This document shows positions 14,987 to 22,814 of a stretch of 33,990 nucleotides of DNA, in pieces. The notes beneath the pieces were generated by a model, which saw nothing but the letters and a program-made list of their open reading frames with translations, was not told the origin of the DNA and did not search any database. The stretch's first letter is position 1; every line of letters starts with the position of its first letter. The stretch covers positions 7,560-41,549 of the forward strand of contig PLEX01000106.1 of the NCBI GenBank assembly GCA_003136575.1, written 5' to 3'. The DNA is from Bryobacterales bacterium. GTDB taxonomy: Bacteria; Acidobacteriota; Terriglobia; Bryobacterales; Bryobacteraceae. The position numbers and the translations under genes are program-made.

Positions 14987-15779
14987 TAATCCAGTGCCGG
15001 CGATCTATACCGGGACTCTGCGCCACCGGCGATTCAAACCGGTGAATCATGAATTTACGTATCCTCTGTTCATGGTTTTTCTGGACATCGACCGCATTCC
15101 GGAACTGATGCTCATCTCCCGGTTCGCCGCCTGGAACCATTGGAATTGGGCGAGTTTCTACGAGCGCGACCATTTCGGCGACCCTTCGAAGCCTTTGCGG
15201 AAGCGGCTGGCCGAAGACGCGGCAAGGGCGGGCGTGCCGTTCCCCGACGGGCCGATTTTTCTGCTGACGCACCTCCGCTACCTGGGCTGCAATTTCAACC
15301 CGATATCGCTTTTCTATTGCTACGAGAGATCGGGCGAACTGCGAACCGTTCTCGCCGAAGTGAACAGCACCTTCGGAGAAACGCGAAACTACTGGCTTTC
15401 GGCGCGAAACCGCCTGCCCGCCGCGAATTCCATGCATTACCGCTGTTCCAAGTCGATGCACGTTTCGCCGTTCATGCCGATGGAGCTGGACTACGATTTC
15501 ATCCTGACGCCCCCGGACGAGCGGCTGGTGGCGCACATGAACACGCTCGAAGACGGCAGTGTCAACTTCGACGCGACGCTGACGCTGGACCGAAGACCTT
15601 GGACGGCGGGCGCGCTGCACCTGGCTCTGATTTCGCATCCATGGATGACGGCGAAGGTGATTTTCGCCATTCACTGGCAGGCGCTGCGGCTGTATCTGCG
15701 CAAGGTTCCGGTGTTCACGCATCCGGCGCGCCGGAAGGCTGTTTCCGTTAACCAAAGGGCAAGGGAGGTATCGAAATGA
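14976..15779 (+). CDS. DUF1365 protein
   Basis: A 267-residue protein with the DUF1365 pattern: IYTGTLRHRRFKPVNHEFTY near the N-terminus, then NWASFYERDHFGDP, LLTHLRYLGCNFNPISLFY and the C-terminal HWQALRLYLRKVPVF. It has no obvious signal peptide. The TTG at 14976 overlaps the upstream stop by 11 bases; GTG 14994 is an alternative start six codons later that would follow the stop. The family always travels with FAD amine-oxidase-like and CFA-like genes, as here, and is thought to act on modified membrane acyl chains. Its chemistry was not resolved from the sequence. Confidence 0.85.
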   Translation: METSNPVPAIYTGTLRHRRFKPVNHEFTYPLFMVFLDIDRIPELMLISRFAAWNHWNWASFYERDHFGDPSKPLRKRLAEDAARAGVPFPDGPIFLLTHLRYLGCNFNPISLFYCYERSGELRTVLAEVNSTFGETRNYWLSARNRLPAANSMHYRCSKSMHVSPFMPMELDYDFILTPPDERLVAHMNTLEDGSVNFDATLTLDRRPWTAGALHLALISHPWMTAKVIFAIHWQALRLYLRKVPVFTHPARRKAVSVNQRAREVSK

Positions 15780-17023
15780 TCGGACAGTTCGCACAATCCG
15801 CGTTCTTACGGGCGATGTGCGCCATTCGCGAAGGCCATCTGGAACTCGTATGCGACGGGCATCGCCATCATTTTGGAGACTCGGCGTCTCCCTTGCGTGC
15901 GACTGTGCTGGTTCACGATGGCCGGTTCTTTCGGCGGCCTTTGCTGCAGGGCGATATCGGGATCGGTGAGTCGTATATGGATGGAGACTGGTCTTCGCCC
16001 GACTTGACGGCTGTCATCCGGCTTGCTGTGCGGAATCTGACGGCGCTTGAATCGGGCAACTCGTGGTTCTCGACGTTCAGCCGCGCCACCGATGTCTTCA
16101 GGCACCGCCGTCGCTCGAATACGGTTGAGGGCAGCCGCAAGAACATCCGCGACCACTACGATCTGAACAACGATTTCTTCCGGCTGTTTCTCGACTCGCG
16201 CATGGTGTATTCGTGCGCCTGGTATGAGGCGGCGGAGGACACGCTCGAAACGGCTCAGCTGCAAAAACTCGACCGCGCGTGCCGCAAGTTGCAACTGCGC
16301 CCGACCGATCACCTGCTGGAGATCGGCACCGGGTGGGGCGCGATGGCGATCCACGCGGCGAGCCGGTACGGTTGCCGCGTGACCACCACGACCATCAGCC
16401 GCGAACAGTACGAGTTTGCCCGCGAGCAGATTGCGCGCGCGGGGTTGACGGGACGAATCGAGCTACTGCTGGAAGATTACCGGCATCTGAAAGGGCGATT
16501 CGATAAGCTGGTGAGCATCGAGATGTTCGAGGCGGTCGGGTTCGAGTATTACGACACGTTCTTCGGCGCGTGCGACCGTTTGTTAGCTTCGGATGGCGCA
16601 ATGCTGCTGCAGGCGATCACGATCAACGACAAGAAGTTTCCGACTTACCGTAAGAGGGCGGACTGGATCCAGAAGTATATTTTTCCGGGGTCGGAACTGG
16701 CGTCGGTGACGGCGATTTGCTCGTCGCTGGCGCGAGCGACGGGGATGTCGTTATTCCATGCCGAAGATATGGGTACGCACTACGCGAGAACGTTGCGGGC
16801 GTGGAGCGAGCGATTTCACGACGCGCTTCCGGGTGTAATGGCTCTGGGCTTCGACGACCGGTTTATTCGCATGTGGGATTTCTATCTGGCTTACTGCGAA
16901 GGCGCATTCCTGGAGAGGCACATCAGCGATTTCCAGTTCTTGATGACGAAGAGTTATGCGCAGCGGGAGCTGCTGAATGAGCCGTGGGAAGGTGTGGGAA
17001 CGGCGATAGCCGCTCGTTTGTAA
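15776..17023 (+). CDS. cyclopropane-fatty-acyl-phospholipid synthase-like methyltransferase (plus arm)
   Basis: A 415-residue CFA synthase superfamily enzyme, close to the full length of Cfa. The N-terminal lipid-binding domain contains GDIGIGESYMDGDWSSPDLT. The catalytic domain has NIRDHYDLNNDFFRLFLDS, MVYSCAWYE, SAM loop LLEIGTGWGAMAIHAASRYG, TTISREQYEFAREQI, and VSIEMFEAVGFEYYDTFF. The C-terminal YLAYCEGAFLERHISDFQ is typical. It transfers a methyl group from SAM to unsaturated acyl chains in the membrane. The start ATG overlaps the DUF1365 stop as ATGA. It is the last gene of the plus arm; a probable terminator follows at 17075. Confidence 0.9.
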   Translation: MIGQFAQSAFLRAMCAIREGHLELVCDGHRHHFGDSASPLRATVLVHDGRFFRRPLLQGDIGIGESYMDGDWSSPDLTAVIRLAVRNLTALESGNSWFSTFSRATDVFRHRRRSNTVEGSRKNIRDHYDLNNDFFRLFLDSRMVYSCAWYEAAEDTLETAQLQKLDRACRKLQLRPTDHLLEIGTGWGAMAIHAASRYGCRVTTTTISREQYEFAREQIARAGLTGRIELLLEDYRHLKGRFDKLVSIEMFEAVGFEYYDTFFGACDRLLASDGAMLLQAITINDKKFPTYRKRADWIQKYIFPGSELASVTAICSSLARATGMSLFHAEDMGTHYARTLRAWSERFHDALPGVMALGFDDRFIRMWDFYLAYCEGAFLERHISDFQFLMTKSYAQRELLNEPWEGVGTAIAARL

Positions 17024-17074
17024 TACTTCCGAAACAGGCCACCGGCTGAGGTCAATCCCACCTTTCCCTTTCGC

Positions 17075-17104
17075 AGAGGCATTTTAAGGTCGTCTCTTTT
17101 TTTT
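17075..17104 (+). terminator. probable rho-independent terminator of the lipid operon
   Basis: AGAGGC (17075-17080) can pair with GTCTCT (17092-17097) around an 11-base loop, with one G-T pair, and is followed by a run of eight T (17097-17104). It lies 50 bases after the CFA-like stop. The stem is short, so efficiency is uncertain. Confidence 0.5.
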
Positions 17105-17108
17105 GTCC

Positions 17109-17139
17109 TTGACAACGCCCCCCCCCCCGGGCGTAAGCT
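17109..17139 (+). promoter_or_regulatory. promoter with an 11-C tract in its spacer
   Basis: A perfect TTGACA (17109-17114) is followed by ACG and a run of eleven C (17118-17128). The nearest -10-like hexamer, TAAGCT (17134-17139), is spaced 19 bases away, two longer than optimal. Loss or gain of C by slippage would change the spacing and hence expression of the PEP-CTERM gene. A GGAGG ribosome site lies at about 17155, ahead of ATG 17172. Confidence 0.5.
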
Positions 17140-17171
17140 ATCTTCGTAACGTACGGAGGCTGACGACCATA

Positions 17172-17906
17172 ATGAAGGTACCAACGTTTGTAACTCACAC
17201 TTTCAGAAACGCAACGGCTGGGCTGTTTTTGCTCTTTGCGGCTACAATGCCCGCAACGAATGCCCTGGCAAGCCTTTCGCCTGGAATCACTTTCACGCCG
17301 ACGTTGGCGTTCAACAATGTTGAAAGTACTACCTTGGGTTGGGTTTTCGACCTCAGCGCGCCGATATGGGTCAGTGATTTGGGTTACTACGACTTCAGTT
17401 CGGATCCAAACCAGCCCCAGTCTATTTGGTGCTGCAGCCCCGACACCAGAACGTCAGGCGGGCTTCTCGACAACCACATCGTCGGGATATTCAATGGCGT
17501 CGGGACGCTTTTGACATCGACGACCGTTCCGTCCGGGACGGCTGGTACTCTCGTTGGGAATTCCAGATATGTTCCAATCCCTACGATCGAATTAACGCCA
17601 GGCCAATACTTTGTTGAAGGCACCCAGCAGGGTAGTTCCGGCATAAGTCCTACCGACCCGGTGGGCTTTGATTTCTCGGCATTTACTGCCATGCCGGAGA
17701 TTTCCTACACACATGGCGTTTATACGTTCGGAACTCCCGACGTGCTTACTTTCGCCAGTAGCGGGGGCTATGCCGCTTATATCGGCCCTGATTTCCTCGC
17801 TAGCGATGAACCGCCAACGACGACGCCGGAACCGCGCTACGCCCTCGTGCTTGCCGCCGGGTTGGCCGCTTTGTGGCTGATGACGAAGCGGCGACGGACC
17901 GTCTGA
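17172..17906 (+). CDS. PEP-CTERM-sorted exported protein
   Basis: A 244-residue exported protein. A signal peptide (about residues 1-34, hydrophobic GLFLLFAATMPATNALA) leads into a Ser/Thr/Pro-rich beta domain. The C-terminus has the PEP-CTERM tripartite signal: PEP in TTPEPRYALVL, a hydrophobic segment ALVLAAGLAALWLM, and the basic end TKRRRTV. Exosortase processes such signals and the proteins usually reach the outer surface or extracellular matrix. ATG 17172 is preferred because GGAGG precedes it and the signal peptide begins there. No exosortase or matrix genes are visible nearby. The domain's ligand or role is unknown. Confidence 0.85.
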   Translation: MKVPTFVTHTFRNATAGLFLLFAATMPATNALASLSPGITFTPTLAFNNVESTTLGWVFDLSAPIWVSDLGYYDFSSDPNQPQSIWCCSPDTRTSGGLLDNHIVGIFNGVGTLLTSTTVPSGTAGTLVGNSRYVPIPTIELTPGQYFVEGTQQGSSGISPTDPVGFDFSAFTAMPEISYTHGVYTFGTPDVLTFASSGGYAAYIGPDFLASDEPPTTTPEPRYALVLAAGLAALWLMTKRRRTV

Positions 17907-17933
17907 AGAATCTCGACGAGTCGAAATCGGCTA

Positions 17934-18282
17934 TTATCCGCGCAGCCGCGTCAACGCCTCCACGCAGGCGACGCGCAGAGTCGGAATATTGATCGTAACG
18001 ATGTTCCATATACGGTCCTCGCGAATGGCATCGTATTCGTGACGGAGCCTGTTTCCCAGTCCGCGAATCTCCTGCCACGGCTGACCCGGTACCAGCGTAA
18101 AAGGCCAGATCCCCGAGTTTCGCACCAGCTTCGCTAATCCGTTCCAGGCAGCGCTCGACGGCGTCACAGGTCTTCCGGTCTTCCTCGAATGCTGTCAGGT
18201 CCATGCCAGCGATATAACCTTCAATGGCAACGGCGTTTTCTATGATGTCTTCGAGGCGTTGTGCGGGCTTATCAGAAGGCAA
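17934..18282 (-). pseudogene. HEPN (HepT-type, DUF86) toxin gene with one frameshift
   Basis: Read from TTG 18282, the first ~57 codons give a HepT-type protein (KPAQRLEDIIENAVAIEGYI, AGMDLTAFEEDRKTCDAVER, CLERISEAGAKLGDLAF). The frame then breaks at the four-A run 18099-18102 on the plus strand. Removing one base restores the family sequence: FTLVPGQPWQEIRGLGNRLR, HEYD, then IWNIVTINIPTLRVACVEAL to the TAA at 17934. So a single-base insertion in a homopolymer separates the helix bundle from the RNase-type RxxxxH region. HepT is the RNase toxin of MntA/HepT (type VII) modules. Its start overlaps the antitoxin stop by 11 bases. Either the toxin is dead, or the indel is a sequencing error or a slippage switch. 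Confidence 0.8.
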
Positions 18283-18577
18283 CGGCGCGATCCCTGTCGA
18301 TCTCAGCCTGAAAGCGCTTCTTGCGGGTCGGCTCTTCGACGACGTCCACCTTTCGTCCCAGAATGTCTTCCAGCCGCCTTTCGAGTTCGGCCAGGCGGCT
18401 GAGGTAGTTCAGTCCCGGTTCGGAAAAGTTATTGCTCAGACGGACGGCTACGTCGACATCGTGTGTCGTCGCCTCGCCACGCGCGACCGAGCCGAACAGC
18501 GATGCACCTACGACGCCGGAGTCGTGCAGCTCCCGTTCGTGCGCTTTTAGCAGGGACAAGACCGCGTCGCGTTCCAT
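18272..18577 (-). CDS. MntA-type nucleotidyltransferase antitoxin
   Basis: A 101-residue minimal nucleotidyltransferase. The catalytic pattern GSxxRG...DxD is present as SLFGSVARGEATTHDVDVAV. The C-terminus (LAELERRLEDILGRKVDVVE) fits MNT proteins. MntA partners of HEPN toxins neutralise the RNase by AMPylating it near its active site. ATG 18577 was chosen; a TTG six codons further up is possible. It is followed by the overlapping HEPN gene, giving the standard antitoxin-toxin order, and is divergent from the NADH dehydrogenase gene with a 77-base spacer. Confidence 0.85.
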   Translation of the reverse strand: MERDAVLSLLKAHERELHDSGVVGASLFGSVARGEATTHDVDVAVRLSNNFSEPGLNYLSRLAELERRLEDILGRKVDVVEEPTRKKRFQAEIDRDRAVAF

Positions 18578-18654
18578 GGAATCAATCTTGCACAATTCAG
18601 AGACGAGGGCAACAAGCGTGCCAGCTTCCTGAAGGGCACCGTTACGATAAAGGT

Positions 18655-19956
18655 ATGAGCCACAAGGTCGTAATCGTCGGCGGAGGGTTTGCCGGCCTTT
18701 ACGCCGCGCAGTCGCTCAGGCGCGAACCGGTTGAGGTTACGCTCATCGACCGGCGCAACTTCCACCTCTTCCAGCCTCTGCTGTATCAGGTTGCGACGGG
18801 CGGCCTTTCTCCCGGCGAAATCGCGTCTCCGCTGCGGTTCGTGCTGAATCGCCAGAAGAACGCTCGCGTGCTTCTCGGCGAAGTTGTGGACATCGACATT
18901 CAGTCGCGGGAGGTTATTCTCGCCGATCTTTCGCGTCTCCCCTACGACACCCTGATCGTGGCCACCGGTGCCACCCACCACTACTTCGGCCATCCCGAAT
19001 GGGCCGCGCACGCGCCCGGCCTGAAGACGGTGGAAGACGCCACGGAGATCCGTACCCGCATCCTTCTCGCATTCGAACGCGCGGAGAAAACCACGGATCA
19101 CGCGGAGCGCGCCGCGCTGTTGACGTTCGTCGTCGTGGGTGGCGGACCGACCGGCGTAGAACTGGCGGGCGCGCTCGGAGAAATCTCGCGAGATACGCTG
19201 CGGGCTGATTTCCGCAGCATCAATCCGGCGGAGGCCCGCATCTTCCTGCTTGAAGGGGCGGACCGCCTGCTGCAGACTTACCCCGAGGATCTGTCTCTTT
19301 CCGCCGAGCGATCGCTGATCGAACTGGGAGTGCGCACGCGGGTTGGCGCGAAGGTGACGGCCATCGATGGCGGTGGCGTGACCATGATTACCAAAGGGGG
19401 CGAGGATCATATCGCGGCCAGAACCGTTCTCTGGGCCGCGGGCGTGCAGGCATCGCCGCTGGGGAAGATCCTGGCGGAACGCACTGGCGTGGGCCTCGAC
19501 GCGGCCGGGCGCGTTGGCGTGGACGGCTGGCTGGCGGTTCCCGGGCATCCGCAGATCTTGGTAGTCGGGGATCTTGCCCGTGTAGTTCAGGACGGCGCTC
19601 AGGTCCCGGGCGTTGCGCCGGCGGCAATGCAGCAGGGCCGTTACGCCGCGCGGTTGATGGCGGAGCGTCTTCGTGGACAAACCAGCGGACAAACCAGGGG
19701 ACAAACGATTCCGGCGTTCCGGTATCGGGACAAAGGCAGTCTCGCCACGATCGGCCGAAATCGCGCGGTGGCGATGATCGGGCGGTTCCGTTTCACGGGT
19801 TATATTGCGTGGCTGCTCTGGCTCTTCATTCACCTCCTGTATATCGTTGAATTCGAGAGCCGCGTGATGATCGCGATCCAGTGGGGGTTCGCGTATTTCA
19901 CGTTCAATCGGGGCGCGCGGTTAATCACCGGCGATTCGGGGCGGACGCGGGTGTAG
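18655..19956 (+). CDS. ndh: type II NADH:quinone dehydrogenase (NDH-2)
   Basis: A 433-residue single-subunit flavoenzyme that oxidises NADH and reduces membrane quinone without proton pumping. The FAD motif is KVVIVGGGFAGLYAAQSLRR, followed by RRNFHLFQPLLYQVATGGLS, the hallmark of NDH-2. The second nucleotide motif is TFVVVGGGPTGVELAGALGE, then YEVEGD-like segment ILVVGDLARV, and APAAMQQGRYAARL. The C-terminal ~60 residues contain the amphipathic/hydrophobic membrane anchor (GYIAWLLWLFIHLLYIVEFE). A small insertion around residue 340-350 is made of three 12-base direct repeats (GQT-rich). ATG 18655 was chosen because the FAD motif starts there; the upstream frame is antisense to the MNT gene. 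It is followed by a VOC gene 10 bases later. Confidence 0.9.
   Translation: MSHKVVIVGGGFAGLYAAQSLRREPVEVTLIDRRNFHLFQPLLYQVATGGLSPGEIASPLRFVLNRQKNARVLLGEVVDIDIQSREVILADLSRLPYDTLIVATGATHHYFGHPEWAAHAPGLKTVEDATEIRTRILLAFERAEKTTDHAERAALLTFVVVGGGPTGVELAGALGEISRDTLRADFRSINPAEARIFLLEGADRLLQTYPEDLSLSAERSLIELGVRTRVGAKVTAIDGGGVTMITKGGEDHIAARTVLWAAGVQASPLGKILAERTGVGLDAAGRVGVDGWLAVPGHPQILVVGDLARVVQDGAQVPGVAPAAMQQGRYAARLMAERLRGQTSGQTRGQTIPAFRYRDKGSLATIGRNRAVAMIGRFRFTGYIAWLLWLFIHLLYIVEFESRVMIAIQWGFAYFTFNRGARLITGDSGRTRV
19672..19707 (+). repeat. three 12-base direct repeats inside the NDH-2 gene
   Basis: Three adjacent copies of GGACAAACCAGC-like units (the last diverged in its final bases) encode a short GQT-repeat loop between the FAD domain and the membrane anchor. 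The repeat length keeps the frame, so copy-number changes would only alter loop length. Confidence 0.8.
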
Positions 19957-19966
19957 GGGGCGCCGG

Positions 19967-20389
19967 ATGAAGCCGAGGATCGCGATCATCACTTTGGGAG
20001 TCGATAGCCTTGAGACCTCGCTCACCTTCTACCGGGACGGTCTTGGCTTTAAGACCGATGGAATTATCGGAACGGAGTTCGAAGACGGCGCGGTCGTATT
20101 CATCGATCTCGAATCGAGCCTGAAGCTGGCGCTCTATCCCAGAAAGAGCCTTGCCCGAGATGCCGGGATTCCGGTCGATCCGGCCAGCGCCACGGAATTC
20201 TCGCTAGCTCACAATGTCGTCTCCAAAGACGAGGTTGACACGGTGATGGAGCAGGCAAGGCTTGCGGGCGCGATCATCGTGAAAGAGGCTCACGATACGT
20301 TTTGGGGCGGCTATGCGGGCTACTTCCTCGACCCGGACCGGCATCTCTGGAAAGTCGCGTGGAATCCTCAGATGTTGCCGAAAGACTGA
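19967..20389 (+). CDS. VOC/glyoxalase-family protein
   Basis: A 140-residue protein of the vicinal-oxygen-chelate superfamily. The N-terminal half has ITLGVDSLETSLTFYRDGLG and the C-terminal half GYAGYFLDPDRHLWKVAWNP, the paired beta-alpha-beta-beta-beta modules of small lyase/bleomycin-resistance-like proteins. It starts 10 bases after the NDH-2 stop and is probably co-transcribed with it. Substrate unknown; metal ligands cannot be assigned with confidence. Confidence 0.85.
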   Translation: MKPRIAIITLGVDSLETSLTFYRDGLGFKTDGIIGTEFEDGAVVFIDLESSLKLALYPRKSLARDAGIPVDPASATEFSLAHNVVSKDEVDTVMEQARLAGAIIVKEAHDTFWGGYAGYFLDPDRHLWKVAWNPQMLPKD

Positions 20390-20396
20390 GCGGCGG

Positions 20397-21365
20397 CTAT
20401 GCTACCGCGGAGCGCATGTAATCCATGCACCGCTGTAATTCTTCCGCCGGGGTGCCGAGTCCCAGGTATTCGTACTCCGCGAAAACCGGGAACGTGTACT
20501 TCTTTTCCTTCACCAGCCGCAGCACGTCCTGAATTGGCGTATCGCCGTCTCCGAACTGTTCGTTCTTCCCTTTATTGCGGCGACGGTCCTTGACCGTAAG
20601 CTGACCGATGACATCGTGATTCTCCTGAATCCACGCCATCGGCGAACCATTCGCGGCCTCGATCGCGCCGATGTCAGCGTTCACCTTAAACCGCTTCGAA
20701 GGCAGCGCGTTCGGCAGAGTGAAATCGGTCGCCGCAATGTTGATTTCGTGCTTTTCCGCAAACGGCGCGAGGCGATTCAACGTCTCGGCCTTGCCAGGTA
20801 CCGTGATGGACGCCGCGCCCAGCGACTTCGCCTGCACGAACGTGGCATCGATCTCGGGATCGGTAAACGTTTCGTCGTACTTCACCGTGTACGCAGCCAC
20901 CGAAATGGCGGCGGCGGCGAACTTCGCGCGGATATCGGCGTAGTGGGCGGCGCTCGCCGAGAGCCGGTAATCGCGGGTCAGATTGCGCGCCTGAAGCATC
21001 GCCGCGGCAATCTCCTCGGGCGTGAAATGGTGAATAACGATGGGGTACGCAGCGGGTGGAGGCGGCGCGCCGGGTCCGGTGTTCGGGCCGGCCGGTTCCG
21101 TGTTATACGACCAGAGATCGATCTCCGTGACCGCGGCCGTTTTGAGCGGCTTGATCAGATCGTCAATGTTGTCCTTGCCCGGGATGCGGGGCAGTTCGCG
21201 CAGGCTCCACGTCGTCGCTCCCAGCCGCACGCCGCTCGTGCCCGCATCGCCCTTCGCGCCGAACGCCGAAGCGGCCGGTCCGACGATGGTCGCGGTCCGC
21301 AGCGCCAGACCACCCAGCGCAAATCTGCCCACATCGCGTCTTGTATACATTCGGTCCGCTCCCAT
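20397..21365 (-). CDS. Tat-exported sugar phosphate isomerase/epimerase-like protein
   Basis: A 322-residue protein. The N-terminus MGADRMYTRRDVGRFALGGL carries a twin-arginine signal (RR followed by a hydrophobic run and an AFG cleavage-like site). The mature part fits an AP-endonuclease-2/xylose-isomerase-like TIM barrel: LGATTWSLRELPRIPGKDNI, IHHFTPEEIAAAMLQA, ITVPGKAETLNRLAPFAEKH, then IGQLTVKDRRRNKGKNEQFG and GDTPIQDVLRLVKEKKYTFP. Such exported barrels are abundant in Acidobacteria and are presumed to act on sugars or inositols in the periplasm. ATG 21365 is preferred; ATG 21350 (MYTRRD) is equally possible. A TATAAT on the minus strand lies at 21384-21379. Divergent from the CxxCH protein. 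Confidence 0.8.
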   Translation of the reverse strand: MGADRMYTRRDVGRFALGGLALRTATIVGPAASAFGAKGDAGTSGVRLGATTWSLRELPRIPGKDNIDDLIKPLKTAAVTEIDLWSYNTEPAGPNTGPGAPPPPAAYPIVIHHFTPEEIAAAMLQARNLTRDYRLSASAAHYADIRAKFAAAAISVAAYTVKYDETFTDPEIDATFVQAKSLGAASITVPGKAETLNRLAPFAEKHEINIAATDFTLPNALPSKRFKVNADIGAIEAANGSPMAWIQENHDVIGQLTVKDRRRNKGKNEQFGDGDTPIQDVLRLVKEKKYTFPVFAEYEYLGLGTPAEELQRCMDYMRSAVA

Positions 21366-21378
21366 CGCCGCCCCTGTC

Positions 21379-21406
21379 ATTATATACCCGAAAACGATAC
21401 TATATT
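21379..21406. promoter_or_regulatory. overlapping divergent -10 boxes
   Basis: The 67-base gap between two divergent genes holds TATAAT on the minus strand (21384-21379), about 14 bases before ATG 21365, and TATATT on the plus strand (21401-21406), 27 bases before ATG 21433. Neither has a good -35, so these are candidate -10 boxes only. Confidence 0.35.
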
Positions 21407-21432
21407 CTGAATTGCATGGGGTTGCTGCCGTA

Positions 21433-22767
21433 ATGGCTGTTCGGGTTCTTCTTGTCGCCACATTATTGATTTTCTTCGCCGGTTCAGCGGAAACCGCGCC
21501 CGGCCAGGCATGCCCGATGGACGTGGTGCAGGACGCGAGTTCGCCGGTGCCCCTGAGCGACGTCTGCATACCCGACGGCTACAGCGACATCCCGATGGAT
21601 TATTTCGACGATTTTTCCTGGCGGGAATTCGTCGCCGTGGTCTGGCCGGCGGCGAGCGGACGCCGTGGCATCGCGGATACGAAGAAAACGGTCGGCGCGC
21701 CGGGACCGCGCGTCTTTGAAACCTGGAAATCGCTTTGGGAAGTGTTCCACACCGACGGGTCCGCGCCCGTAGCCTTCAATCAATACGAGCCGCCAGGCAC
21801 GAATGCCTGCGACGCGAGGACCGGATTTGGCGATGTGGTGCTGGCTTCGAAATCGGGCATCGACGACATCGGACAGGCGGGCATCGGCGAGTTGCTCGGG
21901 CCGCTCGTGGCGCAGAACGGCAAGTACGTCCGCCAGCAGACGCTCTACAACCAGATCGCTTACGACTTCATCGTGCGCAACAAGCTGTATTTGCGCGCGA
22001 ATCTGCCTCCCGTGCCGTCACCCAAGCCGGAATTGCCGGTCGTGCAGTTTCCCATGGGTTCCGCCGCGATCAAGGCGGCGTGGCTGGATCTGGATGGCTT
22101 CAGCGAAGCGCAGAAGGCCCGGTTTTACTCGCGTATTGCGCTGGTAAGGGACGTCAACACGGGAACGTGCTCGAAGAAGACGATGGGGCTGGTCGGGCTG
22201 CACATTATCGTGAAGACGCCGAGCCGGCCGCAGTGGATCTGGTCGTCGTTCGAGCAGATCGATGCGATTCCGCCAAAGCAGTTCGGGGGCACGGGCAAGT
22301 TCACGTTTCACGACGGCGACAGGACGAAGGCGATGCCGTCGGAAAACCCTCTCAAACTGACTCCGCTGGCGAAAGAGCCAGTGATGCCGTTCAATGTGAC
22401 GCGGTCGATCATGATGCCGATCCATCCGAAGACGGAGTTGATGACGCTTGTCTACCAGCGGCTGTTGCATGGCACGCCGTGGGAGTTTTATCAGATCGTG
22501 ACGACGCAGTGGCCGCGTCTCGAAGGGAATCAGGCCGCGCCGGTTCCGGCGACGCAGGGCGGGGAAGTGACGACCACGTTTCCCGGCGCCGGCGCGACCA
22601 CGGCCTTTGCCAATCTGACGATGGAGACGTTCGACCAGAGCCGCCCGCAGCTGGGGTGCATGAGCTGCCACAATCAGGCCCGGATGACGGTGGATTTTAT
22701 GTGGTCGGTGATGGACCACGCGTATCCGCCGAAGATTGGAGTGGCGAAGACGGCGATGGCGCAGTAG
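21433..22767 (+). CDS. exported protein with one C-terminal CxxCH haem motif
   Basis: A 444-residue protein with a signal peptide (VRVLLVATLLIFFAGSAETA). The only recognisable motif is a single CMSCH haem c attachment site near the C-terminus (LGCMSCHNQARMTVDF). The body has many aromatic residues (DDFSWREFVAVVWPAASG, FETWKSLWEVFHTDG) and a conserved-looking IIVKTPSRPQWIWSSFEQID. It resembles uncharacterised cytochrome-c-like proteins annotated as hypothetical in soil bacteria. ATG 21433 was chosen; the open frame extends upstream only as antisense of the sugar-isomerase gene. A hairpin immediately follows the stop. Function unknown; an electron-transfer or oxidase role is possible. Confidence 0.7.
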   Translation: MAVRVLLVATLLIFFAGSAETAPGQACPMDVVQDASSPVPLSDVCIPDGYSDIPMDYFDDFSWREFVAVVWPAASGRRGIADTKKTVGAPGPRVFETWKSLWEVFHTDGSAPVAFNQYEPPGTNACDARTGFGDVVLASKSGIDDIGQAGIGELLGPLVAQNGKYVRQQTLYNQIAYDFIVRNKLYLRANLPPVPSPKPELPVVQFPMGSAAIKAAWLDLDGFSEAQKARFYSRIALVRDVNTGTCSKKTMGLVGLHIIVKTPSRPQWIWSSFEQIDAIPPKQFGGTGKFTFHDGDRTKAMPSENPLKLTPLAKEPVMPFNVTRSIMMPIHPKTELMTLVYQRLLHGTPWEFYQIVTTQWPRLEGNQAAPVPATQGGEVTTTFPGAGATTAFANLTMETFDQSRPQLGCMSCHNQARMTVDFMWSVMDHAYPPKIGVAKTAMAQ

Positions 22768-22784
22768 GGTTCGGCGACCGAACC
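22768..22784 (+). terminator. hairpin directly after the CxxCH gene
   Basis: GGTTCGG - CGA - CCGAACC forms a perfect 7-base stem with a 3-base loop, starting at the base after the stop codon. There is no T tract, so it may be a 3'-end stabiliser or a weak terminator rather than a classical one. Confidence 0.45.
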
Positions 22785-22814
22785 GATCGGGATTCCGCGG
22801 CAGTGATGGATGTG

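Noticed and set aside
13271..15794. Long minus-strand frames (414 and 308 codons)
   Set aside because: Antisense to the desaturase, FAD oxidoreductase and DUF1365 genes, which carry clear motifs and overlapping starts.
18547..19833. 428-codon open frame on the minus strand
   Set aside because: Antisense to the NDH-2 gene, whose motifs are unmistakable; no family resemblance.
21040..21432. Upstream extension of the CxxCH protein
   Set aside because: This part is antisense to the Tat-exported isomerase gene; the signal peptide begins at ATG 21433.
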